Positions 60,346 to 64,000 of a stretch of DNA of 64,000 nucleotides are shown here, piece after piece. The DNA is taken from positions 53,100 through 117,099 of the forward strand of contig JACRCL010000017.1 of assembly GCA_016219015.1 (NCBI GenBank). The letters run 5' to 3'. The notes under the pieces are model-generated. The model searched no databases, was not told the DNA's origin, and saw nothing but the letters and a program-made list of their open reading frames with translations. The translations under genes and the position numbers were made by a program. The stretch is from Deltaproteobacteria bacterium. Lineage in GTDB: Bacteria; Desulfobacterota; GWC2-55-46. Every line of letters begins with the position of its first letter. Positions within the stretch are counted from its first letter, which is position 1.

Positions 60346-60912
60346 TTATTTGTTTTTAACGCTTGATGCCGGGACATAGAACTTGAAAGCGACCTCGACC
60401 TCGTTATCGACCGTGTCGGTGTCCGCCCAGGCGCCTTCGCCTATTTTGAAGTCCAGGCGCTTAAGGACGAACTTGCCCTCGAAGAGCCAGTTGTCCTTCT
60501 CCTTCTTCGCTGAAAACGGCGCGGATACCTCGCGCGCCGTCCCCTTGATGGTCATCTTGCCAGTGACCCTGTACAGGCCGGGGCCGAGCCGGGCCAGTGA
60601 GCTTGATTTAAACTCTGCCCTCTGGTATCCGGCGGCGTCGAGCCAGGTCCTGCGCTTTATCTCCACGGTGGCGTCGTCCGAGCCCGCGTCGATCGAATTG
60701 ACGTCTATGGAGATCGTCGCGCCGCTGCTTTTAACGTCTTTCGGATCGAACCGGACGTCCGCGTCGAACCTGGCGAACTCCCCACTTATCGGCACCCCCA
60801 TCTGCCTTGAGGTGAAGACGAGCTGGCTCCCCTCGCGAAGCACTGGCGCGGCTTCTATACACGCCGGGCACGCGGACAGGATGAGCATCAGAAGCAGAAG
60901 GACTCTTATCAT
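60346..60912 (-). CDS. YceI-family periplasmic protein (2)
   Basis: A 188-residue YceI-like protein with a short signal (VLLLLMLILSACPACIEA, possibly a lipoprotein-like or Sec signal), TSRQMGVPISGEFARFDADV, and ITGKMTIKGTAREV-like strands. It is only distantly similar to the YceI protein downstream. It overlaps the cytochrome b561 gene by 4 bp; YceI and b561 pairs are a known combination, probably handling quinone-like lipids at the membrane. Confidence 0.87.
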   Translation of the reverse strand: MIRVLLLLMLILSACPACIEAAPVLREGSQLVFTSRQMGVPISGEFARFDADVRFDPKDVKSSGATISIDVNSIDAGSDDATVEIKRRTWLDAAGYQRAEFKSSSLARLGPGLYRVTGKMTIKGTAREVSAPFSAKKEKDNWLFEGKFVLKRLDFKIGEGAWADTDTVDNEVEVAFKFYVPASSVKNK

Positions 60913-61484
60913 GCGGACGGCCCCCTGAACCGCAGCATCCTTTTCAAGATATCGTCCCTGTCAAAGAAGTGGTGCTTGAGGGAAGCGGAGACGTGCATTA
61001 TGAAAAGGGCCAGCAGGGCCTTGTTCAAAAGGCCGTGGACGAGATCGAGCGCGTCCGCGGCCTCCTTGTTCTTCTTCACGAGGTCGGGCAGCGGCAGTAC
61101 CTTGAGGTAGACGGTCTGGAACCCGTGCGCGGAGCTCGAAAGCCAGCCTGTTACCGGGATTATGAAAATGAGCGCGTAAAGCGCCAGATGGGCCGCCTTA
61201 GCGGCGCTTTTCTCCCACGCGGGCATCTTCTCCGGCATGGCCGGGGCAGGGTGAAAGGCCCTCCATACCAGTCTAAATATTACAAGCGTAAATACCGTCA
61301 CGCCGATCCATTTATGGTATGAAAAGAGCCTGAGCTTCAGGGGCGAAAGGGCGAGGTCTTCCATATATTCGCCGAGCGCGAAGCCCGATATTATCAGCGC
61401 GGCGGTAGCCCAGTGGAGGGCTACCGCCGTGGCCGTATAGCCCAGGACGGACTTATCTTCTTTCCGGAGACTCGTTTTTTTCAC
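60909..61484 (-). CDS. Cytochrome b561 (CybB family)
   Basis: A 191-residue four-helix dihaem b cytochrome. Ligand histidines are in VALHWATAALIISGF, FSYHKWIGVTVFT, and the C-terminal helix (LFIMHVSASLKHHFF). It exchanges electrons between quinol and periplasmic partners. Its start lies directly next to the MarR stop. Confidence 0.9.
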   Translation of the reverse strand: MKKTSLRKEDKSVLGYTATAVALHWATAALIISGFALGEYMEDLALSPLKLRLFSYHKWIGVTVFTLVIFRLVWRAFHPAPAMPEKMPAWEKSAAKAAHLALYALIFIIPVTGWLSSSAHGFQTVYLKVLPLPDLVKKNKEAADALDLVHGLLNKALLALFIMHVSASLKHHFFDRDDILKRMLRFRGPSA

Positions 61485-61937
61485 TTACCTGATTATCCGG
61501 CGGAGGAAGAGCTTGAACTGCCCGACCTCCTTTTCAGTGAAGTCCTTGAGCAGCTCGTTCATCATATCCACCGAGACCTCCGGGAGGCGCGGGAACAGCT
61601 CAGCGCCGGCGCCCGTGAGGCTCAGGTCTATCTGGCGGCGGTCTGAGGTCGAGCGCGTCCTCTTAACCAGCCGCTTCGCCTCAAGGCGGTCGAGCATGCG
61701 GGAGACCGACCCCATGTCGCAGTTTATGACCGCTGAAAGCTCGGCGGCGTTCCCGCATTTCCTGTTGCCGATGAGCATCAGTATCTTCCACTGCGCCGCC
61801 GTCGAGTCCGGGCACTTCTTCTTGAGCCCTTCGGTCAGCATCCGGTCGACGGTATTGGAGGCCTGCTGCAGCAAAAACCCGACGCTCTCGTCCAGCCTGT
61901 AATTTTCCAGGGAATAATGCCTTTTTTTCGTCAACAT
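61485..61937 (-). CDS. MarR-family transcriptional regulator
   Basis: A 150-residue winged-helix regulator. It has the recognition region AAELSAVINCDMGSVSRMLDRLE, the wing RTRSTSDRRQIDLSLT, and helical dimerisation ends. It is the first gene of the operon with cytochrome b561 and two YceI genes, so it probably controls them and itself. Two CAATNATTG boxes overlap its promoter. Confidence 0.9.
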   Translation of the reverse strand: MLTKKRHYSLENYRLDESVGFLLQQASNTVDRMLTEGLKKKCPDSTAAQWKILMLIGNRKCGNAAELSAVINCDMGSVSRMLDRLEAKRLVKRTRSTSDRRQIDLSLTGAGAELFPRLPEVSVDMMNELLKDFTEKEVGQFKLFLRRIIR

Positions 61938-61982
61938 TTTCGCGCTCCAGGCCCCCGGATTAAGGAGAAGGGGGTCAGGGAC

Positions 61983-62022
61983 AATATAGCTGCCCCTGCA
62001 ATAATTGTCAAGTCAATCATTG
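61983..62022 (-). promoter_or_regulatory. marR-like promoter with putative operator boxes
   Basis: On the minus strand TTGACA (62011-62006), 17-bp spacer, TATATT (61988-61983), about 40 bp before the MarR start. CAATAATTG (61999-62007) and CAATCATTG (62014-62022), each a 9-bp palindrome with centres 15 bp apart, cover the -35 region and are good candidates for the MarR operator. Confidence 0.6.
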
Positions 62023-62047
62023 ATATAGCAAGTATCTGCCGCGCGGA

Positions 62048-62088
62048 TAAAAAAACCCCGGACATGATGACGACAGGTCCGGGGTTTA
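62048..62088 (-). terminator. Rho-independent terminator after the DHS-like gene
   Basis: AAACCCCGGAC and GTCCGGGGTTT form an 11-bp stem with a 13-nt loop, followed on the minus strand by a T-run. It stands about 40 bp after the stop at 62127. Confidence 0.85.
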
Positions 62089-62126
62089 ACGTTTATGCCT
62101 CACGGTCAATCAAGCCTTGCCTTACA

Positions 62127-63101
62127 TCACCACCCGAGTATCCACGCGAAGATAAGCGGGGCCACTATCGTGGCGTCCGATTCGATTACGAACCTCGGGG
62201 TCTCGTGGCTCAACTTGCCCCAGGTTATCTTCTCGTTGGGCACGGCCCCGGAGTACGAGCCGTAGCTCGTGGTGGAGTCCGATATCTGGCAGAAGTACGC
62301 CCAGAACGGGGTGTCCTCTTTTTTTAAATCCTGCTGGAGCATCGGCACGACGCAGATGGGGAAGTCTCCGGCAATGCCCCCGCCTATCTGGAAGAAGCCT
62401 ACGCCCTGCCCGGCGCTGTTGCTGGTATACCATCCGGCCAGAAGCATCATGTACTCTATCCCGCCCCTGACGGTAGTCGGCTTAAGCTCACCGGTTATGC
62501 AGTAGGATGAGAATATGTTGCCGAGCGTGGAGTCTTCCCAGCCGGGGACGACTATCGGCAGGTTTTTCTCGCAGGCGGCCACGAGCCAGCTGTCCTTCTC
62601 GTCTATCTGGTAGTACTGCTTCAAGACACCGCTTTTTATGAGGGCGTAGAAAAACTCGTGCGGAAGGTATCTCTCATTCTTTTCGTCCGCCTTCTTCCAC
62701 AGCTCGAATATGTGGCGCTCGATCCTCCTGATCGCCTCGTCCTCCGGTATGCAGGTGTCGGTGACCCTGTTGAACCCCTGCTCAAGAAGCTCCCATTCGT
62801 CCTTCGGCGAGAGGTCCCTGTAGCCCGGTATGCGCTTGTAATGGTCGTGGGCCACGAGGTTGAAGACGTCTTCTTCAAGGTTCGCCCCGGTGCAGGATAT
62901 GATGTCCACCTTGCCCTGGCGTATCATCTCGGCAAGGGATTTGCCCAGCTCAGCCGTGCTCATCGCTCCCGCGAGCGTTATCATCATCTTGCCGCCCTTT
63001 GTCAGATGGGCCTCGTAGGCCTTTGCCGCGTCAACGAGCGCCGCCGCGTTGAAGTGCAGATAGTTGGATTCGATGAACTTTGATATCGGTCCTCTTTTCA
63101 T
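62127..63101 (-). CDS. Deoxyhypusine synthase-family protein lacking the catalytic lysine
   Basis: A 324-residue member of the deoxyhypusine synthase fold family, recognised by LAGAMSTAELGKSLAEMI, DIISCTGANLEEDVFNLV, PGWEDSTLGN and the late WGKL. Deoxyhypusine and homospermidine synthases form an imine on a lysine in GGGVPKHH; here the segment reads GGGIAGDFP (240-248), with Gly245 at the lysine position. Hypusine is not made in bacteria, so this paralogue must do something else, perhaps in polyamine metabolism. It has its own terminator and stands alone. Confidence 0.82.
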   Translation of the reverse strand: MKRGPISKFIESNYLHFNAAALVDAAKAYEAHLTKGGKMMITLAGAMSTAELGKSLAEMIRQGKVDIISCTGANLEEDVFNLVAHDHYKRIPGYRDLSPKDEWELLEQGFNRVTDTCIPEDEAIRRIERHIFELWKKADEKNERYLPHEFFYALIKSGVLKQYYQIDEKDSWLVAACEKNLPIVVPGWEDSTLGNIFSSYCITGELKPTTVRGGIEYMMLLAGWYTSNSAGQGVGFFQIGGGIAGDFPICVVPMLQQDLKKEDTPFWAYFCQISDSTTSYGSYSGAVPNEKITWGKLSHETPRFVIESDATIVAPLIFAWILGW

Positions 63102-63201
63102 GTCTCTCAGTCTCTCCCTCTTGGTATGGTCGTGATTTATCGTCTACTCACCGGGCCGCGCGCCCGGAAGGTAATCTTAAATACTTTAAGCCCGAAGAAT
63201 A

Positions 63202-63227
63202 GTTGGGTTACGCTCCGCTAACCCAAC
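63202..63227. repeat. Palindrome at the outer edge of the IS region
   Basis: GTTGGGTTA and TAACCCAAC form a 9-bp inverted repeat with an 8-nt loop. It may be a terminator-like hairpin or a target of the insertion sequence. The stretch 63102-63201 shows nothing else recognisable. Confidence 0.45.
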
Positions 63228-63229
63228 CT

Positions 63230-63485
63230 TGTATATTATAGACAGTGGATTTCAAGGCCGCTACTTGGTAAAAGTTACCCTGGGACGCCCGGGTAATACG
63301 GGGGAGATGAACCTGTGCCCAACCTCAGGCCCCAAGAGCCTGTTTCGTAGATTAGGTCCCTTCCCCGATGCTTTGTTCTAAAGATCGAACGGTATCTTAA
63401 GCCTACCTTCGGGATGAGCTTGTATTCGCAAGGTTGATCTGAACGAAGTAGCTACCAGCGGCGCTATCCCACACAAGGAGGCCCT
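63230..63485 (+). mobile_element. IS110-family element, left non-coding end (putative bridge RNA region)
   Basis: About 255 bp without a gene, rich in short hairpins (e.g. CCTGGGACGCCCGGG; GCCTACCTTCGGGATGAGC), between the palindrome at 63202 and the transposase start. In IS110-group elements the long left non-coding end encodes the bridge RNA that guides the recombinase. The exact left boundary of the element is not determined, since its right end lies outside the window. Confidence 0.5.
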
Positions 63486-64000
63486 ATGGCTGATTCAGTC
63501 CTCGGCATCGACATCGGCAAACAGAAGTTCGAAGTGCTCCTGCTTGTAAACGGCAAAGCCAAATCCAAGTCCGTCAAGAACAGCAAGGAAGGCTTCGCTA
63601 TCCTCTCACAGTGGCTCAGCAAACAAGGCGCGATCCATGTGCACGCCTGCATGGAGGCCACCGGCAGCTACGGCGATGAGCTTGCCCTGTATCTCAATGA
63701 TGCAGGGCACACCGTAAGCATCGTAAACCCGGCCCGCATCAAGGGCTTCGCCCAGAGCGAGCTTGTCCGCACAAAGAACGACACGGTTGACGCAGGCATA
63801 ATAGCCCGCTTTTGTCTTGCCATGAAGCCAGAGCCGTGGGCGCCGCCTGCGCCTGCCGTAAGGCGTCTCCAGGCCATCGCACGGCGCTTGGATGCCCTCA
63901 TCGCCATGCGCACCCAGGAGTTGAACCGCTTAGGTGTGGCCCACTCTCTCGTTGAGCCTTCCATCAAGGAGCATCTTGCTTATCTCGATTCGGAGATAGA
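63486..64000 (+). CDS. IS110-family transposase (DEDD recombinase), N-terminal part
   Basis: The first 171 residues of an IS110-family recombinase; it runs off the window. The RuvC-like DEDD residues appear in order: Asp in LGIDIGKQKFE, Glu in HACMEATGSYG, and the Asp pair in RTKNDTVDAGIIARF. AAGGAGG is four bases before the ATG. The long upstream non-coding region suits the IS110 rather than the IS1111 subgroup. Whether the copy is intact cannot be seen. Confidence 0.93.
   Translation, partial: MADSVLGIDIGKQKFEVLLLVNGKAKSKSVKNSKEGFAILSQWLSKQGAIHVHACMEATGSYGDELALYLNDAGHTVSIVNPARIKGFAQSELVRTKNDTVDAGIIARFCLAMKPEPWAPPAPAVRRLQAIARRLDALIAMRTQELNRLGVAHSLVEPSIKEHLAYLDSEI

Overview
The window comes from a Gram-negative, GC-rich bacterium whose genes favour ATA for Ile and AGG for Arg. 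It carries outer-membrane beta-barrels, Tat substrates plus tatA, multihaem c-type cytochromes, a Rieske/cytochrome b complex and an Ehr-type complex. This set suits an anaerobic or facultative respirer of the Desulfobacterota/Nitrospirota kind. That placement is inference; there is no rRNA gene here and no tRNA was recognised.

Layout. (1) 1-7.7 kb, plus strand: end of treZ, a GH57/DUF3536 protein and treY (trehalose from maltodextrins), then a nucleotide-sugar dehydrogenase. (2) 7.9-15.4 kb, minus: six genes for a membrane complex built like a group 4 [NiFe]-hydrogenase, but whose large subunit has lost the Ni-binding cysteines (Ehr type). A 38-codon ORF overlaps the first gene. (3) 15.7-25.4 kb, minus: one long overlapping operon from a clear sigma-70 promoter. 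It encodes a heptose-1-P guanylyltransferase-like enzyme, a GHMP kinase, a His-for-Lys DegT-fold dehydratase, an SDR epimerase, a GDP-fucose-synthase-like reductase, a split transketolase, a B12-binding radical SAM protein and a double glycosyltransferase. It looks like a pathway for an unusual GDP-linked deoxy or branched sugar. (4) 25.7-28.7 kb, plus: an orphan multi-PAS histidine kinase. (5) 28.9-41.2 kb, minus: a polysaccharide export and assembly locus (Wzm/Wzt ABC transporter, methyltransferase, second radical SAM protein, three glycosyltransferases, two SDR/oxidoreductase genes). Three of its proteins share a small repeated module that I do not recognise. (6) 41.4-44.5 kb, minus: dihaem cytochrome c, a cytochrome b-c1 fusion and a Rieske protein. 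(7) 44.8-46.4 kb, plus: acyl-CoA dehydrogenase and an ArsR regulator. (8) 46.6-57.6 kb, minus: an anaerobic respiration cluster with a Tat-exported molybdenum oxidoreductase, its Fe-S partner, NapC-like and c554-like cytochromes, a polyferredoxin, a TorD chaperone, rhodanese, TatA and two porins. (9) 57.7-63.1 kb, minus: an RquA-like methyltransferase, another methyltransferase, a MarR/cytochrome b561/YceI group and a deoxyhypusine-synthase homologue without the catalytic lysine. (10) 63.2-64.0 kb, plus: the left part of an IS110-family element, cut by the window end.

Four families of short dispersed inverted-repeat elements (called A, B, C and D here) lie between genes, most often right at stop codons. 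In several places they contribute stop codons, and in one case the N-terminus, to neighbouring genes.
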